Below are positions 53,001 to 59,665 of a DNA stretch of 64,000 nt, piece after piece; positions within the stretch are counted from its first letter, which is position 1, and every line of letters starts with the position of its first letter. The notes under the pieces are model-generated. The model searched no databases. It saw only the letters and a program-made list of their open reading frames with translations, and had not been told where the DNA came from. A program made the translations under genes and the position numbers. Origin of the DNA: DSNY01 sp016861185 (GTDB lineage: Bacteria; Pseudomonadota; Gammaproteobacteria; Burkholderiales; Burkholderiaceae_F); assembly GCA_030263275.1 (NCBI GenBank), contig SZOR01000002.1:1-64000 (forward strand), given 5' to 3'.

Positions 53001-56000
53001 CCCGCTCGCCGCGCTCTTCGCGCTCGCGCTGGTGTCGAGCAGCGCCGCGCCGACCGCGAGCCCGTTGTTGACAACCGAAAGCTGGACGCTGATGTCGGTG
53101 CCGTCGGTGTTGGCCGTCACGCCGTCGATGCCGATGCGACCTTTGTTGAGTATCCAGTCGTTGCCGCTGCCGCCGTCGATGCCGATCGCCTCGGCTTCCG
53201 CAGCGGCGCGCGAGCGGCCGAGCGAAGCGCCGCCCGCAATGCCGCCGTTGAACACGCCGGCGAGCGTCGCGCCGACCGTCACCGAGTCGGTGTCGGCGCC
53301 GATGCGCGCGAGCGTGATCTCGTCCTTGTTCCACAGCGCGTCGTCGCGCGCACCGCCGTCGATGCCGATCGCGCGCGCGATCGAGGTGGCGCTCGAGTCG
53401 GCCAGCGTGACGCCGGCCGCCACGCCGTTGTTGGCGCCGGTCAGCGCGACCGACACGACGGTCGCGTCGCCGTCGGCGCCGACATCGGTGATCGCAATCC
53501 TGCCGCGGTTGATCGCGAGATCGTCGCCCGCGCCGCCGTCGAGTCCGCGCGCGACCGCGGTCGCGGTGGCGCTGCCGTCGGCCAGCCCCGCGGAGATGTC
53601 GAGTCCGTTCGCCGAGCCGCTCAGCCCGACCGACACGCCGACCGCGTCGGCCGCCGCGTTCACGCGCTGCACGGTGATGCTGCCTTCGTTCGCCAGCACG
53701 TCCTTGCCGGCGCCAGCGGCCAGTCCGCTCGCCTCGCTCGTGGCGTTCACGCCCGTTTCGACGAGCGCTGCGCCGACGGCGAGCCCGTCCTTCGCGAACT
53801 TGATGTCGACGCTGACACCGACCGAATCGGACTCGGCCTCGATGTCTTCGAGCACGATCGCGCCGGTGTTCGACAGGCGGTCGCGTCCTTCACCGCCGCT
53901 CATCGCGGCCGCGTTGGTCGTCGCCGCCGCGTCGGCGTCGACCAGCGCCGCGCCGAGCACGAGGCCGTCCTTCGCGCCGGCGATGTCGAGCGAGACGCTG
54001 ACGGCATTGCTGTCGCTGCGAACGCCGCCGATGGCGATCGACTTCTCGTTGGCGAGCGCGTCGTCGCCTGCGCCGCCCGCGATGCCGGCGACGGTCGCGG
54101 TGCTGACCGCGTCGCTCAGCGCGAGCGCCGCGCCCGCGGTCAGCCCTTGCTTCGAGAACTGCCCGTTCAGCGACACGCCCACGGCGGTCGTGTCCGAGCC
54201 GATGCTGCGCAGCTCGATGTTGCCGCGGTTGGTGATCTCGTCGTCGCCTTCTCCGCCGTCGATGCCGGCGACGTTCGCGGCCGAAGTCGCGCGCGTGTCG
54301 GTCAGCGCGGCGCCGATCGCCGCACCCTGCTTGGTGTCGACGGTTGCTTCGAGGCCGACGCTCACCGTCGTCGCGGTCGCCTGCACGCCGTTCGTCTCGC
54401 CGGAGCGCGCCTGCGTCGCGATCGTGCCGGAGTTGACGATCGCGTCGTCGCCGGCGCCGCCGGCGATGCCGGTCGCCGTCGCGCTGGCGTTCACGGCCGA
54501 GCGCGTCAGCGCAGCGCCGGCGGCAAGCCCCGTCGCTATCCCTTCGACGCTGACGTTGACACCGACCGCCACCGCCTGCGAGGTCGACGTGAGCCCGATC
54601 GAGCCGCTGTTGGCGACCTCGTTCGCCGCGTCGTCGCCCTCGATGCCGGTCGCGTTCGCGCGCGCCGTCGCGCTGGTGTCGCTCAGCGTCACGCCGGCCA
54701 CCACGCCGGTGCCCTTGACGATGGCGACGCTCGCGCCGACGTTCACCGCGGTCGTGTTGGCGTCCGCATCGACCGCGATGCTGCCGCCGTTCGTCAGATC
54801 GCCGGGCGGTTTCGACTGGCACTGCGACGAACCGCTCAGCGCCGTCACGTTCGCATCGCCGCCGCAGTGAGCGCCGTCGCCGTCGACGACCCCGCCGGCG
54901 CGCAGTCCGACGGCGCCGGCCGTCGCCGTCGCCTCGGCGTCGATCACGGTCGCGCCGGCACCGAGGCCCTTCTTGGCCATCCCCTCGATGTTCACGAGCA
55001 CCGCCACCGAGGTCGCGTCCGCGTTCGCGGTCGCCGTCACCTGGCTCTGGTTGTCGATCAGGTCTTCGCCGGCGCCGCCTTCGATGCCGATCGCATCGGC
55101 GGTCGCGGTCGAGCGCGATTTCGCGAGCGAAACGCCGATCACCGCGCCGTTCTTCTCGAGCGCGAGGTTGACGCCAGCGTTGACGTTCACGGTTTCGGCG
55201 TCCGCCGTCGAGGTCACCGTGCCGCGGTTGACGATGCGGTCGTCGTCGTCGCCGCCGGCGATGCCGGTGGCGGCGGCCGTCGCGGTGTTCGACGTGTCGC
55301 CGGCGATGCCGCCGCCGAGGATCGACGGCGCGTCGCCCTGCTTGCCTTCGAGCGAGCCGAGCACGTCGAGGTTGACCGTCACCGCGTAGCCGTAGGTGTC
55401 GGCCGCCGCGGTGATCGTGCCTTCGTTGGTGATCCGGTCGCGGCCGCTGCCGCCGTCGATGCCGCGCGCCGTGCTGTCGCCCTTGTTCTCGGCGCGCGCC
55501 AGCGTGACGTCGCCCTCGATCGACAGCGGCGGCGGCTTCGGCGCATTCGGATCGGGCTTGGCCGAGTCCTCGAACTTCAGCCCGATCGCCGCGGCCGCAT
55601 CGGCGGCGCCGCCCTTCGCCTGCGCGAACACGTCGATCGTGCCGGCGTTGCGGATCGCGTCGTCGCCCTGCCCGCCGTCGATGCCGCGCGCGGTGGCGCT
55701 CGCTTCGGTGGTCGAGTCGGAGACGACCAGCACGGGGCTCAACGGGATCGGGAACGACCAGGCTTTCGGCGCCAGATCGATCGCCAGCTCCGCAATGTTC
55801 ATCGACACCACGGTGCTCGACGCGCTCGCCACCGCATCGACGTCGATCGTCTTCGTGTTGACGATCTCGTCGCCGCCGCCTTCGCCCGCGATGCCGGTCG
55901 CCTTCGCTTCGGCGCGCGTCCCCGCCGAACCGAGCACGAAGCCGGGCGTCGGAACGTGCCAGTTGAAGACGGTGGCGCCGACGTTCACGCCCTGCTGGTG

Positions 56001-57353
56001 CGTGCCGGCATCGGCGCGCGCCGTCAACGTGCCGTCGTTGGAAATCCGGTCGCCGTGGCCGCCGCCGCGCAGAGCGGTCGCGTCGCTGACGCTCGTGATG
56101 CCCACGCCCGCGAGCTTGCCTTCCTCGAAGAAGGTCTCGACCGTCGCCGGCACGCCTTCGGAGGCGAGCGACACCCCGGTCGAGCTGGCGAACGCGCGCG
56201 CAGTGGCCGTCACGCTGCCGGTGTTGCCGATGCCGACCGCGTTCTTCGCACCGCCGGCATCGATGCCGACCGCCTGCGCATTCAGCGTGGTCTCCATCGT
56301 GCTCGGGTTGCGGTCGAAGATCGTCACGTCGACGAAGCTCGCGTTCAGCCCGAACTCCTTCAGCTCGGCATCCGCGTGCGCGGCCACGGTCCCGCCGTTC
56401 TCGATGACGTCGCGCGCGCGGCCGGTAGAAATGCCCACCGCGTTCGCGTCGATGGCGAGCCGCGTGTCGGCCATCGCGGCGTCGGCGCCGTTGACCTCGA
56501 CGTTGATGCTGCTGCTGCGCGCTTTGGCCGTCGCGCTGACGGTGCCGGTGTTGGCCACCGCCGCCGTATCGCGGCCGTTGCCGCCGTCGATGCCGATCGC
56601 GCTGGCGCTGATGTCGGTCTGCGCGCTCGCGTGCGAGGTGTCGAGCAGGTTCAGTTCGAGATTGACGCCGTCGATCGCCGCGATCGCCAGCGCGGTGACC
56701 ATGCCGGCGTTGGCGATCGTGTCCTTGCCGTTGCCGCCGCTGATGCCGATCGCGGTCGCGCTCAAGCTTGTATCCGACGTCGAGCGCTCGCCGCCGATCA
56801 GCGAGATCGATTTCGTGAACGGCGCCTCGGTGGCGCTCGCCTGCACGTCGACCGTGCCGCTCGCCGTGTTGGTGATGCGGTCCTTGCCGTTGCCGCCCCG
56901 AATGCCGACGGCGACCACGGGCGCAGCGCTGTCGCCGGTCGCGCGCACCGTGAGCGTGCCGTCGTTGACGATCTCGCCGTGGCCGCCCGCGTGCAGCGCC
57001 GCCACGCTCGCGACGCGCAACCCGCTGCGTGCGGCGATCCGTTCGCCGTCGAAAGCGGTCGTCGTGATCGGAAGCTGCAGCTCGAACCGCTGCGCGACTG
57101 CCATCGACGGCATCAGCGCGAAGCGCAGAGCGCCGCGCGTCGCGGCTGCGGCCGGCTTGAGTGCGAAGGGCGCCGGCGACCGTCTCAGGGATGGCGACCC
57201 GATGCCGCCCACGCAGACGCCGAAATCGTCCTCGGCGAAGTCGGTCGGGCAGGGCTGCGTTGCGGCGCGAACGACCAGCGGAAGCGCGGACAGCGCGGCG
57301 ACGGAAAGCGCAACGCGCGCGGCTGCGCGCGTCAGACGGGTTTGGCGTGACAT
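47088..57353 (-). CDS. giant autotransporter with repetitive beta-helix passenger
   Basis: A 3,421-aa type V secreted protein. The ATG at 57353 sits six bases after GGAGAG and opens a Sec signal (MSRQTRLTRAAARVALSVAA then LSALPLVVRA). The mature N-terminus has a Cys pair (QPCPTDFAEDDFGVCVGG). The passenger, to about residue 2,900, consists of some 45 modules of 45-70 aa. Each begins G-[IL]-x-G-G-x-G-x-D-x-[IL]-x-N-x-G and continues with alternating V/A strands; many contain the RTX-like nonapeptide GGxGxDx(hydrophobic)x. Two Cys/His-rich inserts occur (GDGAHCGGD with SSQCQS; AACGDG with GGHGHCDRD). The last 270 residues are an autotransporter barrel, from YGVWMQAFAQRGD to a terminal EIRYEF. 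A surface adhesin or biofilm role is likely. Confidence 0.92.
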   Translation of the reverse strand: MSRQTRLTRAAARVALSVAALSALPLVVRAATQPCPTDFAEDDFGVCVGGIGSPSLRRSPAPFALKPAAAATRGALRFALMPSMAVAQRFELQLPITTTAFDGERIAARSGLRVASVAALHAGGHGEIVNDGTLTVRATGDSAAPVVAVGIRGGNGKDRITNTASGTVDVQASATEAPFTKSISLIGGERSTSDTSLSATAIGISGGNGKDTIANAGMVTALAIAAIDGVNLELNLLDTSHASAQTDISASAIGIDGGNGRDTAAVANTGTVSATAKARSSSINVEVNGADAAMADTRLAIDANAVGISTGRARDVIENGGTVAAHADAELKEFGLNASFVDVTIFDRNPSTMETTLNAQAVGIDAGGAKNAVGIGNTGSVTATARAFASSTGVSLASEGVPATVETFFEEGKLAGVGITSVSDATALRGGGHGDRISNDGTLTARADAGTHQQGVNVGATVFNWHVPTPGFVLGSAGTRAEAKATGIAGEGGGDEIVNTKTIDVDAVASASSTVVSMNIAELAIDLAPKAWSFPIPLSPVLVVSDSTTEASATARGIDGGQGDDAIRNAGTIDVFAQAKGGAADAAAAIGLKFEDSAKPDPNAPKPPPLSIEGDVTLARAENKGDSTARGIDGGSGRDRITNEGTITAAADTYGYAVTVNLDVLGSLEGKQGDAPSILGGGIAGDTSNTATAAATGIAGGDDDDRIVNRGTVTSTADAETVNVNAGVNLALEKNGAVIGVSLAKSRSTATADAIGIEGGAGEDLIDNQSQVTATANADATSVAVLVNIEGMAKKGLGAGATVIDAEATATAGAVGLRAGGVVDGDGAHCGGDANVTALSGSSQCQSKPPGDLTNGGSIAVDADANTTAVNVGASVAIVKGTGVVAGVTLSDTSATARANATGIEGDDAANEVANSGSIGLTSTSQAVAVGVNVSVEGIATGLAAGAALTRSAVNASATATGIAGGAGDDAIVNSGTIATQARSGETNGVQATATTVSVGLEATVDTKQGAAIGAALTDTRATSAANVAGIDGGEGDDEITNRGNIELRSIGSDTTAVGVSLNGQFSKQGLTAGAALALSDAVSTATVAGIAGGAGDDALANEKSIAIGGVRSDSNAVSVSLDIAGAKDGLVLGAALVDADAAATTNAAAMSGGEGRDRLSNTGAIVLEDIEAESDSVGVSVDIKFAKDGLAVGAALVETGVNATSEASGLAAGAGKDVLANEGSITVQRVNAAADAVGVSVGLSGSANGLDISAGLADGSATATAVARGLDGGAGDDLAINRGRIAITDVGADGDATVVSVALTGANNGVAAGVTLADSSATSIARAIGIDGGARDDALWNKDEITLARIGADTDSVTVGATLAGVFNGGIAGGASLGRSRAAAEAEAIGIDGGSGNDWILNKGRIGIDGVTANTDGTDISVQLSVVNNGLAVGAALLDTSASAKSAASGLHGGSGNDMLANTGSISVQNVTADADAISVGVSLNAAITAGVAAGVSMVDGKGTAEVRATGMAGGEGNDVLVNTGTIAVGSLPDYAPATVQATAHATGVSVSGNLSLAGAAGGAAIANTSATATSLVSGIDGGTGDDVLVNEGGVDVKGKARTDALSIGVNVSLAIGLAGGAAITDASSTATSEAYGLDGGGGRDRILNEGSVRASSEAQVEATGASISALGLGFTTANVTTTATSTAVGIRNGSAPAACGDGVAAMSGGHGHCDRDKGSEIANRGDVSAVSIASAEGLSISGTLFGAAMGDMSNTATARATGIQFGDGGAKILNESNVSAASGASVYGLSVSATLIGGTFGDANGTATAESTGVAAGAGNDAIENRGALTASANSGASADSISVSLIGAADASAAKTASATARGIASGDGNDEVLNAAQITVTAGLPSLRDGSAKCDVGGGACATATSVGVTLVGGGFVDAATTAAAAGIGIDGGRGNDALENAGTLTVAALARSRADSIGVSVIGASSADANTLASASVAGIAGGAGKDRLFNSGTLDAGAAAETYAKSFSLSVIGMAGSEGNSVTSSQASGIDGGDDDDVIVNRSAGTLKVGSVAGAGMSGSSWSIVGYAPTTFTLGAAAGATGLAGGSGDDWIANEGKAEIGSTASMSAAGGGKAIFGGAAADSQVHAIATATGIDGGEGGDAIKNRGTLDVSATSLLTSQATSFAFAGGAAAQEVLSARTGAIGIAAGAGDNFVVNLGRLSVASKATLTSSGGAEAVFGSARSAASVAARTTATGVAAGSGDDALINASDALIDVRLEAAPTAGSDARSGAFIFSDGVSRAQAVSSLSARGVDLGDGDNAAINKGTIALALGGTAAANSRADAQLLSNFLGIDVDAYSTSTAALEPGAVFGIRTGSGSDRIDNGGTIRIDAQPQVSALAEGYGDAIVSGDGTGTASAEARGLQVSGIDAGGGDNEVTNRGELRVLASPNAAAEAKSDADGADLFRDPDSRATAAAAASHTRALGIGAAGGDNVVRNEGTIVVRATPTADASVYAGYGSDILSIDSFATTASEVSATEAIGVQVAGTRAEVHNAKDATIDVLAQPRATAFSYANAVGADGDVEARATAEIEGARATGILAAGEQTKVVNEGTIKVVTDARAQARSLVDPGWGGEIDAFLEYTDARGVGATGIAAFGAANTLKNTGTIEVGATAQAAPYTAAGPAKAGSEAYGLHAGDGATVVRNGGTLRVTGVAATAAPLSSMLPEGLVEARATAYGALLGNGVNRVDNLGALQVRAEAGGGSRSGSELFGLRFGSTAHAAAVGIAGGHGGNAIVNTGTIAVEAVGEGYLGSATAVGIATGGGNDTVINRGTITTTQTFNGSSAAGTAIDVGAGNDLVVLGDGSVTRGDINLGGGTDVLTLEGTPVIEGAVIDDGRLALQFAGSGSFGGTLPGTEVVKRGEGTFTLAALPTMQRLDMQQGTLRVESDYRFAGDGLFLAAIDGDGSHGRFQVTGGARLGGSLRVQRGAGPYVNGTTYEVLRADGGFAAGTTFDRIELPAPTRLVGFSTQQLADAFNVRADVLSFTTVAGAPNAQRVAGHLDRVLPTAHGDLRRALGTIQGMASDAEFATAFASLSPAMYEQGTRAGMTSATQFVQTVEQRTGALQVGARADAARLAEQPIRLAASGGARQVLEAAEQRQAQPYGVWMQAFAQRGDQDPATEFAGYGFDLAGFAIGIDHRFGNAFSAGLSFGRVRNTVESDLAGNAADVDSNLLALYGSYARGTAYVDGALSAGNVRYDSRRTIVVGSTITPVASRHDAKVLALGLGAGVLARAGEHWLDPFVKLRYTRLKEDGFSEAGSGIALAVAPRTTEALVSELGVRWTRVYAARGNASFAPEASLAWLHDFGRDNRLINAAYLDAPDASFAIEGQPVERNGARASLGVTYRSNSGFVSFLRYTAELRSGYRAQAVIGEIRYEF

Positions 57354-57767
57354 CGACATCTCTCCCAAGAAGCGCTCGGGAGCGACGTAGGCCTCCCGGC
57401 CACTCGGGAGCGCGCGATATTCGGTCGAATCGAGCGCATCATTCGCCGCTGCCGGTGCAGGCGGTTGCGGCAGATCAGCGATCGCGATGGGCGTTGCGAA
57501 AGAGCCAACGCAACCCTGGCGGGGCGATGCCGACCGACGAACGGCAACCGCAGGCTCACGGGACGGCGCGGCCCGCAGGAAGCGGCGCGCGGACGGCCGG
57601 CGTCGACCGACGCGCCGCTCGATCGACGCCCGCTCTTGCCTTGAATCAACACGAGGCCCAAGAGACCGGTCGCACGCCGCCCCGTGCGCGCGCGAGCGCC
57701 GTCCTAGACTGACGATCATCTGCAGGCCGCACCGGGATCGTCCGTGCCGCCGGGGGGAGTGAAGCGC
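57354..57767. other. 414-bp divergent region upstream of the autotransporter
   Basis: No convincing gene is seen. It has a duplicated CTCGGGAGCG (near 57376 and 57412) around a short inverted segment, and a TAGACT at 57705..57710 that may be a -10 for the rightward ACP-GNAT gene, without a good -35. The region should carry promoters for both flanking genes. Confidence 0.4.
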
Positions 57768-58565
57768 ATGGAACCCGATGAGACTCGCAGCGCCGTGCTG
57801 GCGACGATCGCATCGATCGCGCCGGAGGCGGACGTTCAGCGCATCCGGCCCGACCGGCCGTTGCGCCAACAGATCGACCTCGATTCGATCGACTGGCTCA
57901 ATGTCGTCGCCGGTCTGTGCGAGCGGCTTTGCGTCGAGATCCCGGAAGCCGACTACGGACGGCTCGCCACGGTCGACTCGATCGTGGCGTACCTGACGGC
58001 GGGCCGAGCGGAGCGCCGCCGCGCGCCTTCGCGCGCGCCAGCGAAAACGCTCGCCGAATTGCCGACGGCGCATCACGTCGTCGAGGGCACGCCGGTCACC
58101 GTGCGGCCGCTGCGCGCGGCCGACATGACGCTGGAGGCGGACTTCGTCCGCCACCTGTCGATGGACAACCGCTACAAGCGCTTCATGGTCACGGTGCGCG
58201 AGCTGCCGGAGTCAAAGCTGAGGTATCTGACCGACGTCGACCAGGTACGCCACGTCGCGCTGGCGGCCACGGTCGAGCGGGACGGGCGCGAGGCGCTGGT
58301 GGGCGTGGCGCGCTACGTCGTCGATGCGTCCGGTACGGGTTGCGAATTCGCGATCGCGGTCGACGATGCATGGCAGGGGTCGGGCCTGGCGGGCATCCTG
58401 ATGCACGCGCTGATCGACATCGCGCGTGCCCGCGGTCTGGCGACGATGGAAGGCAGCGTGCTCGCGACCAACACGCGGATGCTGAAGTTCACGCGTCAAC
58501 TGGGATTCGCGCCGCAGCACGACCCCGAGGACCGCGACACGGTGCGCGTCGTGCGCTCGTTGTGA
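57768..58565 (+). CDS. acyl-carrier-protein domain fused to a GNAT acetyltransferase
   Basis: A 265-aa two-domain protein. Residues about 1-78 resemble an acyl carrier protein: RPLRQQIDLDSIDWLNVVAG holds the Asp-Ser that would take 4'-phosphopantetheine, followed by ERLCVEIPEADYGRLATVDS. After a basic Ala/Pro linker, residues about 100-265 form a GNAT domain with TVRPLRAADMTLEADFVRHL, FAIAVDDAWQGSGLAGILMH (acetyl-CoA loop QGSGLA) and NTRMLKFTRQLGFAP. GGGGGGAG upstream supports the ATG at 57768. The fusion suggests an acyl group held on the ACP arm or acyl transfer to or from it. The substrate is unknown. Confidence 0.83.
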   Translation: MEPDETRSAVLATIASIAPEADVQRIRPDRPLRQQIDLDSIDWLNVVAGLCERLCVEIPEADYGRLATVDSIVAYLTAGRAERRRAPSRAPAKTLAELPTAHHVVEGTPVTVRPLRAADMTLEADFVRHLSMDNRYKRFMVTVRELPESKLRYLTDVDQVRHVALAATVERDGREALVGVARYVVDASGTGCEFAIAVDDAWQGSGLAGILMHALIDIARARGLATMEGSVLATNTRMLKFTRQLGFAPQHDPEDRDTVRVVRSL

Positions 58566-58585
58566 GCGGGGCGCGCCGCGCGGAT

Positions 58586-59128
58586 TCAAGCGCGCGGCGG
58601 TCGGTCCCCGGGTGCGGTCCGATCGCCTTCGCCGAGCGCGCGCTGCATCAGCACGCTGTCGACCCAGCGGCCGAACTTGAAGCCGATCGACGGCAGCAGG
58701 CCGACCTGCGCGAAGCCGCAGGCGCGGTGCAGCTCGATCGAGGCCGCGTTGGCCGAGTCGCCGATCACGGCGAGCATCTGGCGGTAGCCGTGCTGCGCGC
58801 ATGCTTCGATCAGCGCGAGCAACAGCCGTTTGCCGAGCCCGCGGCCGACGGCGTCGGGCGCGACGTAGATCGAGTCCTCGACCGAATAGCGGTAGGCAGG
58901 TCGCGTGCGATAGGGGCCCGCGTACGCGTAGCCGAGCACGCGGCCGTCGGCTTCGGCGACGAAGTAGGGAAAGCCGCCGGCGACGATCGCATCGAATCGC
59001 CTGCGCACTTCGGCCTCGTCGGGCGGTTCGATCTCGAAGCTCGCGAGCCCGTGCAGCACGTGGTGCGCGTAGATCGCGGTGATCTGCGCGAGATCGGCGT
59101 GCGCGGCGGGTCGCAGGGTCGCGTTCAT
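58586..59128 (-). CDS. PAT/MddA-like GNAT N-acetyltransferase
   Basis: A 180-aa acetyltransferase of the phosphinothricin/methionine-sulfone group. It has RPAAHADLAQITAIYAHHVL, GYAYAGPYRTRPAYRYSVED, SIYVAPDAVGRGLGKRLLLA and the diagnostic YRQMLAVIGDSANAASIELH, then GFKFGRWVDSVLMQ. Such enzymes acetylate amino-acid analogues or methionine derivatives. The start codon abuts the U-tract of the terminator at 59129, so no Shine-Dalgarno is present. The first codons match the family, so the start seems right. Confidence 0.87.
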   Translation of the reverse strand: MNATLRPAAHADLAQITAIYAHHVLHGLASFEIEPPDEAEVRRRFDAIVAGGFPYFVAEADGRVLGYAYAGPYRTRPAYRYSVEDSIYVAPDAVGRGLGKRLLLALIEACAQHGYRQMLAVIGDSANAASIELHRACGFAQVGLLPSIGFKFGRWVDSVLMQRALGEGDRTAPGDRPPRA

Positions 59129-59162
59129 AAAAAAAGGGCGGCGCGCATCACTGCGCGCCGCC
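59129..59162 (-). terminator. rho-independent terminator between the OmpA-domain gene and the PAT-like gene
   Basis: On the minus strand GGCGGCGCGC and its complement form a 10-bp stem with a 6-nt loop, followed by seven T residues that run straight into the ATG at 59128. It ends the OmpA-domain transcript 23 bases after its stop. Confidence 0.85.
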
Positions 59163-59185
59163 CCGATTCTGGCCGACTTCCGGCG

Positions 59186-59644
59186 CTACTGCAGCATGAC
59201 CTCGACGCGCCGCGCTTCGCGATCGTCGGCGCCGCCCGTGGTTTCCTGCGGCTTGTCGAGCACGATGCGATCGTCGGCGATGCCGGCGGCGCGGAAGAAG
59301 TCGCGCACCACGTACGCGCGCTGCTTGGCCAGTTCGGCGTTGAAGCTCGCGTCGCCGGTCTGGTCGTGGTAGCCGGAGATCACGATCTTCCTGCCGGCAT
59401 CGGCGTGCGCGACCGCGATCACCGACGCGAGCCGGGCGCCGGCTTCCGCCGGCATCAGCGCTTCGCCCACGCCGAAGTAGACCTTGATCGGCGCGAGCGG
59501 CGTGGCCAGCGCAGCGGCCGGCGCCGGCCGCTGCGGATTCGTCACGAACAGCGCGACGCCGATCGTGAACAGCGCGACGAAGATGGCGACCGCGAGCGCG
59601 AATCCGACCGCAAAGCCGGTTTCGGGATCGTGTTCGTCGAACAT
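59186..59644 (-). CDS. membrane-anchored OmpA-domain protein
   Basis: A 152-aa protein with one N-terminal transmembrane helix (about residues 11-34, FAVGFALAVAIFVALFTIGV) and a periplasmic OmpA/MotB-like domain. The domain has IKVYFGVGEALMPAEAGARL, KIVISGYHDQTGDASFNAEL and AKQRAYVVRDFFRAAGI. The conserved peptidoglycan-binding positions GYHDxTG and NxxLxxxRA are present in modified form (GYHDQTGD, NAELAKQRA). It is 21 nt downstream of the pyrophosphatase gene and probably co-transcribed. Function is unknown. Confidence 0.83.
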   Translation of the reverse strand: MFDEHDPETGFAVGFALAVAIFVALFTIGVALFVTNPQRPAPAAALATPLAPIKVYFGVGEALMPAEAGARLASVIAVAHADAGRKIVISGYHDQTGDASFNAELAKQRAYVVRDFFRAAGIADDRIVLDKPQETTGGADDREARRVEVMLQ

Positions 59645-59665
59645 CGGTCGCGCTCCTCGCGGCGG

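Noticed and set aside
47313..57350. A 10-kb open frame on the plus strand, antisense to the autotransporter
   Set aside because: It has an Arg/Ala/Asp-rich composition without domains, signal or start context. It stays open because the minus-strand gene uses GC-rich codons and few of the triplets that give antisense stops. The autotransporter on the other strand has a signal peptide, repeats and barrel.
47088..57353. CRISPR-like or tandem DNA repeats
   Set aside because: The periodicity is in the protein modules; the DNA copies diverge and vary in length, with no constant repeat and unique spacers.
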